Part shown: in pieces, positions 33,662 through 42,357 of the stretch | How positions within the stretch are numbered: the stretch's first letter is position 1 | Layout of the letters: every line of letters begins with the position of its first letter | The notes under the pieces: model-generated | The model's input: only the letters and a program-made list of their open reading frames with translations | What the model was told of the DNA's origin: nothing | Database searches by the model: none | NCBI GenBank assembly: GCA_023665525.1 | Contig: JAMPDT010000004.1 | Coordinates: forward strand, 1-50,714 | From: Butyrivibrio sp. | GTDB taxonomy: Bacteria; Bacillota; Clostridia; Lachnospirales; Lachnospiraceae | DNA length: 50,714 nucleotides | Direction of reading: 5' to 3' | Made by a program: the position numbers and the translations under genes

Positions 33662-35014
33662 TTATTTTTCCGCTTCGTCAGCAGTGCTCGGCTCGTCGCT
33701 GAAATCGTAATCCTTGCCGGGCAGGACGGCGTTGAAGATAATGCCGATAAGCGCGCCCACCGCAAGCCCCGAAAGGCTTATCGTTACCTTGCCGACGGTG
33801 AAGGAGATTGCGCCTGCCGCGCTGTATTTAATACCGATTGAAAGCACAAGGATCAGTGCGGCGATAAGCACGTTGCGGGTTTTGGAGAAGTCTACCCTGC
33901 TTTCGACGATATTGCGGACACCGACCGCGGAAATCATTCCGTAAAGCACAAGGGAAATGCCGCCGACGGTGGCTGCGGGCATCGAGCTGATCACAGCCGC
34001 GAATTTGGGGCAGAACGAAAACAGTATCGCAAAAATTGCCGCAAGCTCTATTACAAGCGGGTCGTATACCTTGGAAAGCGAGAGAACGCCGGTATTTTCG
34101 CCGTAGGTGGTGTTGGCGGGAGCGCCGAAAAGCGAGGCGATTACGGTTGCCGCGCCGTCGCCTGTAAGCGTTCGGTGAAGCCCGGGATCCTTTATGTAAT
34201 TTCTGCCCGTGGTCGAGGAGATGGCTGAAATGTCGCCGATATGCTCGACTATCGTCGCGAGCGCGATGGGCATAATCGTTATGATCGAGGTTATGAAGGT
34301 CGAGGCGTCGAAATTAGCCCCGAATATCGAAAATACCGTTGCGCTTTTATGGATCGGAAGCCCGAACCAAGCCGCCTCGCGTATTGCCGTGAAATCAACC
34401 TTTCCCGCTATGGCGGCAGCGGCATAGGAAACGATCACGCCTATAAGAATCGGAATAATTTTAATCATGCCCTTGCCGAAAATATTGCATACTATGACGG
34501 CAAGTATCGCTATGATTGCGACCCACCAGCAGGCGGAGCAGTTGTCGATTGCCGACTGCGAAAGCGTAAGCCCTATGGCAATGATTATCGGGCCCGTGAC
34601 AATGGGCGGGAAAAATTTCATAACTCTTTTCGCGCCGAACGCCTTTATCAGCGCGGCGAGAACGAAGTACAGAAGCCCCGAAAAGGCGACGCCGACGCAC
34701 GCGTAGGGAAGGAGGGCGGAATTGTCAAGAACGTTTCCTGCGGCGTCCGTCAAGGGCGCGATTGCGGCGTAGCCTCCGAGGAAGGCGAAGGACGAGCCCA
34801 AAAACGCGGGAACCTTTCTTTTGGTAACAATGTGGAAAAGCAATGTTCCCAAGCCCGCGAAAAGCAGCGTTGTGGAAATGCTCAGTCCCGTGAGAATGGG
34901 GACAAGTACGGTTGCTCCGAACATCGCGAACATATGCTGAAGTCCGAGAAGCAGGGTTTTGGGAATTCCCAGTTTTTTGGCATCGTAGATGCCGTCGTTG
35001 TTGACGTTATTCAT
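33662..35014 (-). CDS. uraA: Uracil permease (nucleobase:cation symporter-2 family)
   Basis: A 450-residue permease with about fourteen membrane segments. Family motifs: QHMFAMFGATVLVPILTG, PAFLGSSFAFLGG, and VEHIGDISAISSTTGRN with the substrate-binding Glu, followed by the NTTYGENTGVL block with the second binding Glu. These favour uracil over xanthine. GGAGG lies before ATG. The leader is only about 40 bases, so no PyrR attenuator fits. Confidence 0.93.
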   Translation of the reverse strand: MNNVNNDGIYDAKKLGIPKTLLLGLQHMFAMFGATVLVPILTGLSISTTLLFAGLGTLLFHIVTKRKVPAFLGSSFAFLGGYAAIAPLTDAAGNVLDNSALLPYACVGVAFSGLLYFVLAALIKAFGAKRVMKFFPPIVTGPIIIAIGLTLSQSAIDNCSACWWVAIIAILAVIVCNIFGKGMIKIIPILIGVIVSYAAAAIAGKVDFTAIREAAWFGLPIHKSATVFSIFGANFDASTFITSIITIMPIALATIVEHIGDISAISSTTGRNYIKDPGLHRTLTGDGAATVIASLFGAPANTTYGENTGVLSLSKVYDPLVIELAAIFAILFSFCPKFAAVISSMPAATVGGISLVLYGMISAVGVRNIVESRVDFSKTRNVLIAALILVLSIGIKYSAAGAISFTVGKVTISLSGLAVGALIGIIFNAVLPGKDYDFSDEPSTADEAEK

Positions 35015-35053
35015 TTGTGACCTCCTTAAATTGGCTTATTGCTTATCAGATAG

Positions 35054-35082
35054 ATATTATCATAAAGGAGGACGGGTGTAAA
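35054..35082 (-). promoter_or_regulatory. Promoter of the uracil permease gene
   Basis: On the minus strand, TTTACA (35082-35077), 17 bases, TAATAT (35059-35054). Confidence 0.6.
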
Positions 35083-35098
35083 TGAAAACATAAAAGCC

Positions 35099-35127
35099 TT
35101 GAAATCAGCCCGCTTCTGTTGTTAAAT
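35099..35127 (+). promoter_or_regulatory. Possible promoter of the GNAT gene
   Basis: TTGAAA at 35099-35104, 17 bases, TTAAAT at 35122-35127; a plausible but weak -10. Confidence 0.4.
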
Positions 35128-35214
35128 ATATATGGGCAAGGACGGAATGGCGGGAGATATATGGCTGCCGAGCCCGATAAGCTTGGGAATTATTCCGATA
35201 ACGGAGGAAAAAAT

Positions 35215-35655
35215 ATGGTAAGAGAGGCGCGCGCGGAGGATTTGAATCAAATACTGGAGCTGTATCTTTGTCTGCACGAAAGCTCCGTGCCCGAGCCGTC
35301 AGAGCATTTGTCCGACACGTGGGCGCAGATTATCGGAGACGCGAACCATCATCTGATAGTGGGCGAGCTTGACTCAAAAATCGTTTCGAGCTGTGTGTGC
35401 GTGATAATCCCCAATCTCACGAGGAACGCGCGTCCTTACGCCTTCGTCGAAAACGTGGTCACGCATACGGATTACAGGAGGCGCGGGCTTGCGTCGGAGT
35501 GTCTGGAGCTCGCGCGAAAAATCGCGCGGGAGGAGGGCTGCTATAAAATGATGCTGCTCACAGGCTCCAAAAGCCCCGAAACGCTTGAGTTTTACAGAAG
35601 GTCGGGCTATAACGACAGGGATAAAACCGCGTTCATACAGTGGATTGATCCGTAG
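35215..35655 (+). CDS. GNAT family N-acetyltransferase
   Basis: A 146-residue acetyltransferase. VREARAEDLNQILELY is the usual first strand and helix; VENVVTHTDYRRRGLASECL contains the acetyl-CoA pyrophosphate loop (R/Q-x-x-G-x-G/A); KMMLLTGSKSPETLEFYRRSGY is the closing part. Substrate unknown. The open frame begins at 35119, but ATG 35215 with GGAGG in front is clearly the start. Confidence 0.9.
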   Translation: MVREARAEDLNQILELYLCLHESSVPEPSEHLSDTWAQIIGDANHHLIVGELDSKIVSSCVCVIIPNLTRNARPYAFVENVVTHTDYRRRGLASECLELARKIAREEGCYKMMLLTGSKSPETLEFYRRSGYNDRDKTAFIQWIDP

Positions 35656-35686
35656 GCGGTTCGGGGAATTCCCCATCGCGTATGTG

Positions 35687-35715
35687 TTGAAATATACGCT
35701 TCAATATGCTATAAT
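35687..35715 (+). promoter_or_regulatory. Promoter of the ankyrin gene pair
   Basis: TTGAAA at 35687-35692, 17 bases, TATAAT at 35710-35715 preceded by TGC (extended -10). A perfect GGGGAATTCCCC palindrome lies just upstream at 35663-35674. Confidence 0.75.
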
Positions 35716-35761
35716 CAATTTGTATGGCGCTATAAAAATGCAGCCGCAGCAGGGAGGAAAA

Positions 35762-36742
35762 ATGCAGCTTGACGATTTATTTTTAAAGGCGTGCCAAAAC
35801 GGTCAAAAAAGCGTTGTGATAACCTTTCTGAAAAAGGGAGGCATAAATGTTGACAAAAGGGACGCGGGCGGTTTTACGCCTCTTCATTATGCCTGTAAAA
35901 AGGGAGCGCGGGATATTGTAAAGCTTCTTATTGAGAATAACGCGGACGTGAATATGGCGTCGAATGACGGCGTAACGCCGCTGCATATGGCGGCGTCCCT
36001 CGGCAATCACGAGATTATACAGAGCCTTTTGGACGCGGGAGCGGATATAAACGCGACGGACAGGGAGGGCAGGAGCGTTCTGATTTACAGTGTTACGGCG
36101 AGGAAGTCGGAGGCTGCCAAATTTCTTGTCTCGAAGGGCGCGGACGCCTCGGTTAAGGACAACGGGGGCAGGAGCGCGATTGACTACGCGAACGCTATGG
36201 GACTTCCGTATTTTATCGCGGATGTATCCGCGGACAATGAGGGAGAGGCGGATGCATACGGCAATACATATCTTCACCAATCCTGCTTTAACGGGCAGAG
36301 CGAGGTTGTTAAGGTGGTGCTTGCCAAAGGAAAAGCAGATATAAACGCCGTGAACAACGACGGGGAAACCCCGCTTTTTGTGGCGGTGAGCAGGGATAAC
36401 ATCTACGTTTCCGAGCTGCTGCTCGCGGCGGGCGCGCTGCCCGATAAGAGCACAAACGAGGGGCTTGCGCCGCTTCACGCGGCGGTTCTCAATTCCAACG
36501 AGCGTATGGTCGAGCTTTTGATCGACAGCGGCGCGGACATAAACTGCCGCGATATTGAGGGAGAAACGGCGCTTATCATTGCGGCAAGGAAGGGCATGAA
36601 CAATGTGGTTTCGGAGCTTATAGAAAAGGGCGCAAACGTAAACTGCGCGGACGACTCGGAGCATACGGCGCTTTATTACGCAGCCGAGAACGGATTTAAC
36701 GAGATTACGGAGCTTTTGCTTATGGCGGGAGCGGAGAGCTAG
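35762..36742 (+). CDS. Ankyrin-repeat protein 1
   Basis: A 326-residue protein made almost wholly of about nine ankyrin repeats (for example GFTPLHYACKKGARDIVKLL, GVTPLHMAASLGNHEIIQSL). No signal peptide or membrane span, so probably cytoplasmic, acting as a binding scaffold; partners unknown. The ATG at 35762 follows GGAGG; an upstream ATG at 35738 is less well placed. It lies 14 bases ahead of a second ankyrin gene. Confidence 0.88.
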   Translation: MQLDDLFLKACQNGQKSVVITFLKKGGINVDKRDAGGFTPLHYACKKGARDIVKLLIENNADVNMASNDGVTPLHMAASLGNHEIIQSLLDAGADINATDREGRSVLIYSVTARKSEAAKFLVSKGADASVKDNGGRSAIDYANAMGLPYFIADVSADNEGEADAYGNTYLHQSCFNGQSEVVKVVLAKGKADINAVNNDGETPLFVAVSRDNIYVSELLLAAGALPDKSTNEGLAPLHAAVLNSNERMVELLIDSGADINCRDIEGETALIIAARKGMNNVVSELIEKGANVNCADDSEHTALYYAAENGFNEITELLLMAGAES

Positions 36743-36756
36743 GACGGAGGCTTATA

Positions 36757-38016
36757 ATGAATTTGATTTTGGAAAATGCGAAAAAAGTTGCGGCGGGCGA
36801 GGAAGCAATGCCGTTGGAGGAGATGGCAGGTCTGCTGGAGAACCTTGTTTTTACCGCGGGCGGATACAGTGTTGACGAGGAGAAGGAATGCAACGACGCC
36901 TGTCTTGAGCTTTTGAAAATGATAATATCCAAGACGGACACGGACGACGATGACGAGATGGCGTACATTGTAAAATCTGTCATAGCGATACTCAGGTCGT
37001 CAAAGGACGTGAGAGTGCTTGACTTGTTGCGGGAGGCAGATATAAGCCTCACCGAATCAATATACTATCAGCGGGAAATGACGAATTTCAGGGATTATAT
37101 ACTTGAATGGGCGTTTTGCCCGGAGGCGGTTGAAAAAATGGCGCAGCTTGGCGTGGATTTTGACGAGGCGCTGATTAAGGGAAGAACGCCGGCGTATATT
37201 TTGGCGCACGGCGAGCGTAAAATGTCGTGGGGAGGAGATAATGTCGAGGAGGAATACGCCAAGGCGGTGGAGTATTTCAGCGTTGAATCCATGGAGGCGC
37301 TCGACAGCGAGGGAACCTCGGCGGCGCATGAGGCGGTAAGGCACAATCATATTGAGATGCTAGAGGCAATGCTGAAAAAGGGAATCGACGTTAATATAAC
37401 GGAGGATCAGCCGAAGGTTGCGGGAACAACGCTTTTGCAGACGGCGTGCGCATACGGCTTTCCCAAAATTGTGCAGATGCTGATGGACGCGGGAGCGGAC
37501 GATACAATCAGGAACGTCGAGGAGGAAACGGCGGCGCATATAGCGGTTTCCCGCAAAATAAGATTCAAGGAAATACGCGAGGAAGAAAGAATCGCGATGA
37601 TAAAGGCGCTCAAAAATGTGGATATAGCGGGAAAGGGCGGAAGAACGCCGCTTATGCTGGCGCAGGATTACGATATGCACGCGTCCTACTATCTCACGCC
37701 CCTTCTTCTCGAAAAGGGAGCCGACGCGGGACGCGCGGACGATAACGGCAATACGGCGCTTCTGCTCCATGAGGAGTGGTCGTGCGACAAGAATGTTGTG
37801 AAGGCGCTCGTGAACGCGGGAGCGGACGTAAACGCAAGGAATAAGCAGGGGAACACTCCGCTTCATCTCGCGCTTAAAAACGGCAGCGGCGAGGTCGCGC
37901 GGTTCCTTATCAAAAAGGGCGCGGACTGCAACATAGCCAATGAAGAACAGATCACGCCCATACAGATCGCCGTCGAGAAGGGAATGGACGAGGTGCTTGA
38001 GTATATGGGACTTTGA
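36757..38016 (+). CDS. Ankyrin-repeat protein 2
   Basis: A 419-residue protein: an N-terminal acidic helical part of about 180 residues that I do not recognise, then about seven ankyrin repeats (for example GNTPLHLALKNGSGEVARFL). The C-terminus ends within a repeat cap. GGAGG lies before ATG, and it is in operon with the first ankyrin gene. The unknown N-terminal part could be the effector or partner-binding region. Confidence 0.87.
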   Translation: MNLILENAKKVAAGEEAMPLEEMAGLLENLVFTAGGYSVDEEKECNDACLELLKMIISKTDTDDDDEMAYIVKSVIAILRSSKDVRVLDLLREADISLTESIYYQREMTNFRDYILEWAFCPEAVEKMAQLGVDFDEALIKGRTPAYILAHGERKMSWGGDNVEEEYAKAVEYFSVESMEALDSEGTSAAHEAVRHNHIEMLEAMLKKGIDVNITEDQPKVAGTTLLQTACAYGFPKIVQMLMDAGADDTIRNVEEETAAHIAVSRKIRFKEIREEERIAMIKALKNVDIAGKGGRTPLMLAQDYDMHASYYLTPLLLEKGADAGRADDNGNTALLLHEEWSCDKNVVKALVNAGADVNARNKQGNTPLHLALKNGSGEVARFLIKKGADCNIANEEQITPIQIAVEKGMDEVLEYMGL

Positions 38017-38041
38017 CATACGGAATTACGAAAGCCTTGCG

Positions 38042-38068
38042 GCCGCCCTCAAAACGGGGCGGTCTTTT
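38042..38068 (+). terminator. Terminator after the ankyrin pair
   Basis: GCCGCCC pairs with GGGCGGT (one G-T), then CTTTT. Confidence 0.6.
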
Positions 38069-38105
38069 GGCGGCGCACATATAAATAAGGGAAACGGAGG
38101 CGGCT

Positions 38106-39635
38106 ATGGAACAGGAGGAGCATATATACGCGGCGATTGATTTAAAATCGTTCTACGCGTCCGTAGAATGCGTTGAGCGGGGACTTGACCCGCTTACCGC
38201 GAACCTTGTGGTCGCCGACGAAAGCCGCACGGAAAAGACCATATGCCTTGCGGTATCGCCCTCGCTTAAGGCATACGGCATTTCGGGGCGCGCAAGGCTT
38301 TTCGAGGTGCTGCAAAGGGTGCGCGAAGTGAACGAGGAGAGACGCAGAGCGGCAAAGGGACACAGGCTTTCGGGCGAATCCTTTGATTCGGCGGAATTAA
38401 AAAAATCCCCTTGGCTTGCGGCGGGCTTTGTTATTGCGAAGCCGAGAATATCGCTTTATATGGAGTACAGCGCCAAAATTTACAATATTTACCTCAAATA
38501 CATTGCGCCCGAGGATATACACGTTTATTCGGTGGACGAGGTATTTATCGACCTTACCCATTATTTAAAAATATACAGGCTTACGCCGCGGAAAACCGTA
38601 GTAAAAATGATAAGGGACGTGCTCGATTCCACGGGAATTACCGCGACGGCGGGTATCGGAACCAATCTTTACCTTTGCAAGGTGGCGATGGATATTGAGG
38701 CGAAGCATACAAAGCCCGACAAGGACGGCGTGCGCGTCGCTTGGCTTGACGAAATGTCGTACAGGCGGCTCCTTTGGGGACACACGCCGATTACGGATTT
38801 TTGGCGGGTAGGCAGAGGCTATGCGTCGAAGCTCGCGGAGCACGGTATTTTTACCATGGGAGACGTGGCGAGGTGCTCGGTAGGAGCGGCGGACAGCTAT
38901 TATAACGAGGATTTGCTGTACAAGCTTTTCGGAGTGAACGCGGAGCTTCTGATAGACCACGCGTGGGGCTGGGAGCCCTGCACGATAGCGCAGATTAAGG
39001 AATATAAGCCTGAAAACAGCAGTATCAGCTCGGGGCAGGTGCTTCAATGTCCCTACGATTACCGAAAAACAAGGCTGATCGTCCGGGAAATGGCGGACAA
39101 TCTGGCGCTTGATTTGGTGGACAAGGCTTTGGTCACGGATCAGCTTGTGCTTACGGTGGGCTACGATACGGGAAACCTCGCGAACGCCGCAGTCAGGAGC
39201 GAATATAAGGGAGAGGTGACAACCGACCGCTACGGGCGCAGAATACCGAAGCACGCTCACGGCAGTATCAATCTTGAACGCCGCACCTCATCAACGCGCC
39301 TCATTATCGAGGCGGCGCTGAAGCTTTATGACCGAATTATCGACAAAAGGCTTACGGCAAGGAGAATTTATATTGTCGCCAACCATGTTGCGGACGAGCG
39401 CAGCGAGCCCCAAGGTCCGAAGTACGAGCAGCTCGAGCTTTTTAAGGATTATGACGAGATACAAAGGAAAAGGCAGGAAGAGGAATCGGAGCTTAAGCGC
39501 GAGAAGGATATGCAGCACGCGGTTCTTGACATAAAGAAAAAATTCGGCAAAAACGCCCTCGTAAAGGGAATGAATTTGCAGGAGGGCGCGACCGCGATCA
39601 GCCGCAACGGGCAGATTGGAGGCCATAAGGCATAA
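38106..39635 (+). CDS. Y-family DNA polymerase (UmuC/DinB-like)
   Basis: A 509-residue translesion polymerase. The palm motif AAIDLKSFYASVECVERG gives the first catalytic Asp; VYSVDEVFIDLT holds the catalytic D-E pair; ATAGIGTNLYLCKVAMDIEAKH is the fingers/palm junction; the little-finger domain and a charged C-terminal tail follow. It is longer than DinB (about 350) and resembles UmuC-like or gram-positive UvrX/YqjW-type enzymes. No LexA box seen upstream. GGAGGCGGCT precedes ATG. Confidence 0.92.
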   Translation: MEQEEHIYAAIDLKSFYASVECVERGLDPLTANLVVADESRTEKTICLAVSPSLKAYGISGRARLFEVLQRVREVNEERRRAAKGHRLSGESFDSAELKKSPWLAAGFVIAKPRISLYMEYSAKIYNIYLKYIAPEDIHVYSVDEVFIDLTHYLKIYRLTPRKTVVKMIRDVLDSTGITATAGIGTNLYLCKVAMDIEAKHTKPDKDGVRVAWLDEMSYRRLLWGHTPITDFWRVGRGYASKLAEHGIFTMGDVARCSVGAADSYYNEDLLYKLFGVNAELLIDHAWGWEPCTIAQIKEYKPENSSISSGQVLQCPYDYRKTRLIVREMADNLALDLVDKALVTDQLVLTVGYDTGNLANAAVRSEYKGEVTTDRYGRRIPKHAHGSINLERRTSSTRLIIEAALKLYDRIIDKRLTARRIYIVANHVADERSEPQGPKYEQLELFKDYDEIQRKRQEEESELKREKDMQHAVLDIKKKFGKNALVKGMNLQEGATAISRNGQIGGHKA

Positions 39636-39701
39636 AGGCGCCGCCGCGCGGCTCACAGCCCTTGCGGTTCACGGAATAGGAACAAAATAACGGAGAGCTT
39701 T

Positions 39702-40235
39702 ATGGGACATATATATTTTGTAAGACACGGACAGACCGTTTGGAATGTTGAAAACAAAATCTGCGGCGCGACGGATATTGAGCTGACAAAGCTTGGCCAC
39801 GCGCAGGCGGACGAGCTGGGGCGCAGGCTTGCGGAGGAGGTCTGCGGCATTGACCTTATACTTTATTCTCCGCTTGTGCGCGCGGCGGAAACAGCCCGCC
39901 ATATATCGGAAGCGACGGGGATCCCGAGGCGGGCTGAGCCAAGGCTTACCGAGCAGAATTTCGGGAAATACGAATCCACGCTGAGGGACGGCGAGGCGTT
40001 TGGGCGCGACAAGCAAAATTTTATAAACAGCTACGGGGGCGGCGAAACCATGCTGAAGCTGTGCCACAGAGTATATTCTCTGTTGGACGAGCTTAAAAAA
40101 TCGGAGATGACCTGTCTTCTTGTCGCGCATAACGGGATTGCCCGCGCCGTAAAATCCTATTTCTGCGATATGAGCAATGAGGAATTTGCGGCTTACGGCA
40201 TAGACAACTGCGAAATATTAAGGTTTGATTTTTGA
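39702..40235 (+). CDS. Histidine phosphatase family protein
   Basis: A 177-residue phosphoglycerate-mutase-like phosphatase. The RHG motif (R8, H9, G10) in FVRHGQT carries the phosphorylated His; LILYSPLVRAAETA supplies the second Arg; LLVAHNGIAR the second His. Substrate not readable (alpha-ribazole phosphatase, PhoE-like and others share this form). The next gene starts 18 bases later. Confidence 0.92.
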   Translation: MGHIYFVRHGQTVWNVENKICGATDIELTKLGHAQADELGRRLAEEVCGIDLILYSPLVRAAETARHISEATGIPRRAEPRLTEQNFGKYESTLRDGEAFGRDKQNFINSYGGGETMLKLCHRVYSLLDELKKSEMTCLLVAHNGIARAVKSYFCDMSNEEFAAYGIDNCEILRFDF

Positions 40236-40253
40236 AAAAGGGGGAGGCGGCTT

Positions 40254-40994
40254 ATGACGCTTTTTCTTACGAGCACGCTGGGCGAAAATTATATCGGAGA
40301 GGACGGAGAGCGCAGAGCCTGCGCGGTAAGCGCGGAAAACAGTCTGCTTGACAATTTGCTGCGCTCTGTTCCGCAAAACGGAAAGGGCGTGCTAATGGCG
40401 TCCGATCCCGACAGCCATGAAATCAACGACAGCGTGCGCGACATAATGGCGGAAGCCTTTGAAATGAGCAGAATCCGTCTGCGCGGGCTTACGGTGTGCG
40501 ACGGCAGGAACCGCGGCAGGGCTAAGGAGCTTGTGTCGGGCGCGGATTTGGTGGTGTTGGCGGGAGGTCATGTCCCGACGGAAAATTTGTTTTACGAAAA
40601 AATAGGGCTGAGGGAGCTTCTGCGCGAAAGCGGCAAAACGGTGGTTGGAATCAGCGCGGGCACGATGAACTGCGCCGAAACGGTATACGCCGCGCCCGAG
40701 CTTGAGGGAGAGGCGCTCGATCCCTCCTATAAGCGTTACCTCAAGGGGCTGGGACTTACCCAAATAAACGTGCTTCCGCATTTGCAGTATTTAAGGACGG
40801 TGGAGCTTGACGGTATGCGCATGGTGGACGAAATCGCGCTCGCGGACAGCTATACAAGACCCTTTTACGGGCTTAACGACGGCTCGTATATTTTAATAAA
40901 AAACAAAACCGCCGTGATTTACGGCGAGGCGTATTACTATAAGGACGGCAAGGAGAGCCCGGTGTGCCGAAACGGCGAAAGCATACGAATTTAA
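40254..40994 (+). CDS. Peptidase S51-like protein (type 1 glutamine amidotransferase fold)
   Basis: A 246-residue protein. The nucleophile elbow VVGISAGTMN places Ser134, and LVVLAGGHVPTENLFY is the preceding strand-loop of dipeptidase E-type enzymes. A His in NVLPHLQ follows. Likely an exopeptidase acting on aspartyl dipeptides, but related proteins of unknown role share the pattern. In operon with the phosphatase gene. Confidence 0.82.
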   Translation: MTLFLTSTLGENYIGEDGERRACAVSAENSLLDNLLRSVPQNGKGVLMASDPDSHEINDSVRDIMAEAFEMSRIRLRGLTVCDGRNRGRAKELVSGADLVVLAGGHVPTENLFYEKIGLRELLRESGKTVVGISAGTMNCAETVYAAPELEGEALDPSYKRYLKGLGLTQINVLPHLQYLRTVELDGMRMVDEIALADSYTRPFYGLNDGSYILIKNKTAVIYGEAYYYKDGKESPVCRNGESIRI

Positions 40995-41032
40995 CCCGGC
41001 TTTTAATAAAAAAGCCTGTACAAGGAGATAAA

Positions 41033-41668
41033 ATGAACAAGAAACAAAAGCTTGCCTTGGAAATAATAGAGAGGCTGAAAAAGGAATATCCGCATTCGGA
41101 CTGCACGCTGGATTACAACGAGGCGTGGAAGCTGCTTGTGAGCGTGCGCCTTGCGGCGCAGTGCACCGACGCAAGAGTGAATGTTGTGGTCAGGGGGCTG
41201 TTTGAGAAATATCCGAGCGTCGAGGCGCTTGCGTCTGCGGAAACCGAGGATATAGAGAGAATTGTAAAGCCCTGCGGGCTGGGGCACAGCAAGGCGAGGG
41301 ACATAAGCGCGTGCATGAGAAAGCTGCGCGACGAGTACGGAGGGCAGGTCCCCGAGGATTTCGACGCGCTTTTGAAGCTTCCGGGCGTCGGGCGCAAAAG
41401 CGCGAACCTGATTATGGGCGACGTGTTCGGAAAGCCCGCAATCGTTACGGACACGCACTGCATACGGCTCGTGAACCGTATGGGGCTTGTGGACGGGATC
41501 AAGGAGCCGCACAAGGTGGAGAAGGAGCTTTGGAAAATTATTCCGCCCGAAGAGGGCAGCGATTTCTGTCACAGACTGGTGGATCACGGGAGAGCGGTAT
41601 GCACCGCGCGCACCGCTCCGTACTGCGAAAAGTGCTGTCTGAGGGACGTCTGCGCGCGAAAAATATAA
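41033..41668 (+). CDS. nth: Endonuclease III
   Basis: A 211-residue DNA glycosylase/AP lyase removing oxidised pyrimidines. Helix-hairpin-helix LLKLPGVGRKSANLI with catalytic Lys122; catalytic Asp140 in VTDTHCIRLVNRMGL; iron-sulfur cluster cysteines 190, 198, 201 and 207. The first spacing is seven residues instead of the usual six. ATG 41033 has AAGGAG in front; the frame is open from 40964. Confidence 0.95.
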   Translation: MNKKQKLALEIIERLKKEYPHSDCTLDYNEAWKLLVSVRLAAQCTDARVNVVVRGLFEKYPSVEALASAETEDIERIVKPCGLGHSKARDISACMRKLRDEYGGQVPEDFDALLKLPGVGRKSANLIMGDVFGKPAIVTDTHCIRLVNRMGLVDGIKEPHKVEKELWKIIPPEEGSDFCHRLVDHGRAVCTARTAPYCEKCCLRDVCARKI

Positions 41669-41686
41669 AAATCCGCTTACATAATT

Positions 41687-41715
41687 TTGCCAAAATGTGT
41701 TAAAATATATATCAT
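41687..41715 (+). promoter_or_regulatory. Promoter of the CarD gene
   Basis: TTGCCA at 41687-41692, 17 bases, TATCAT at 41710-41715; alternatives exist in this AT-rich stretch. Confidence 0.5.
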
Positions 41716-41765
41716 AGAGGCAGTTTTGGTTTTATTCAGCTTATTGACAGCGGAAGGATGATTAG

Positions 41766-42278
41766 ATGTTTAAGGTCGGGGACTATGTTGTATACGGCAG
41801 CACAGGCATTTGCAGAATTGAAGATATAACGCATCCTGATATGGGCGTGGGAGATTCCGACAGATTGTACTATGTGCTTGTGCCGGACGACGGGCGCGGC
41901 GGCAGGTCCTTTCTGCCCGTGGACAATACCAAGGTGGTTCTGCGCGCCGTTATCTCCAAGGAGGAGGCGCTGGAGCTTATCGACAGAATACCGGGAATAG
42001 AAGAAATCGGCGTCGGCAACGACAAACAGCGCGAGGAAAAATACAAGGAGCTGGCGAAGCAGTGCGACTGCGAGAGCTGGGTCACGATTATCAAGACGAT
42101 TTACGTGCGCAGGCAGGAGCGTATCGCGCAGGGTAAAAAAATCACCGCGACCGACGACAAATACTGCCGTATCGCGGAGGACAGCCTTTACAGCGAGCTG
42201 GGCTTCGCCATCGGCAAGAATAAGGACGATGTGGAGGCGTTTATACGGGAAAGGATTGACGGCGGCGCCTCGGCGTAG
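41766..42278 (+). CDS. CarD family transcriptional regulator
   Basis: A 170-residue protein of the CarD/CdnL type that binds RNA polymerase and stabilises open complexes. The N-terminal RNA-polymerase interaction domain has FKVGDYVVYGSTGICRIEDI and YYVLVP; the C-terminal helical domain (about 75-165) includes SWVTIIKTIYVRRQERI and the closing GFAIGKNKDDVEAFI. GGAAGGA precedes ATG. It is monocistronic with a very strong terminator. Confidence 0.9.
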   Translation: MFKVGDYVVYGSTGICRIEDITHPDMGVGDSDRLYYVLVPDDGRGGRSFLPVDNTKVVLRAVISKEEALELIDRIPGIEEIGVGNDKQREEKYKELAKQCDCESWVTIIKTIYVRRQERIAQGKKITATDDKYCRIAEDSLYSELGFAIGKNKDDVEAFIRERIDGGASA

Positions 42279-42309
42279 AGGGCGGACAGGCATAAACGGA
42301 ATAAGACAG

Positions 42310-42350
42310 AAGCGGACGCTTCCGATTTCGGAAGCGTCCGCTTTAATTTT
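42310..42350. terminator. Strong terminator between CarD and ABC permease genes
   Basis: A perfect 15-base stem (42310-42324 with 42329-42343, core GCGGACGCTTCCG) with loop ATTT and a T-rich tail; usable in both directions. Confidence 0.9.
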
Positions 42351-42357
42351 GCGCTCT

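Noticed and set aside
35015..35053. PyrR attenuator before the uracil permease gene
   Set aside because: Only about 40 bases of leader, with no terminator hairpin.
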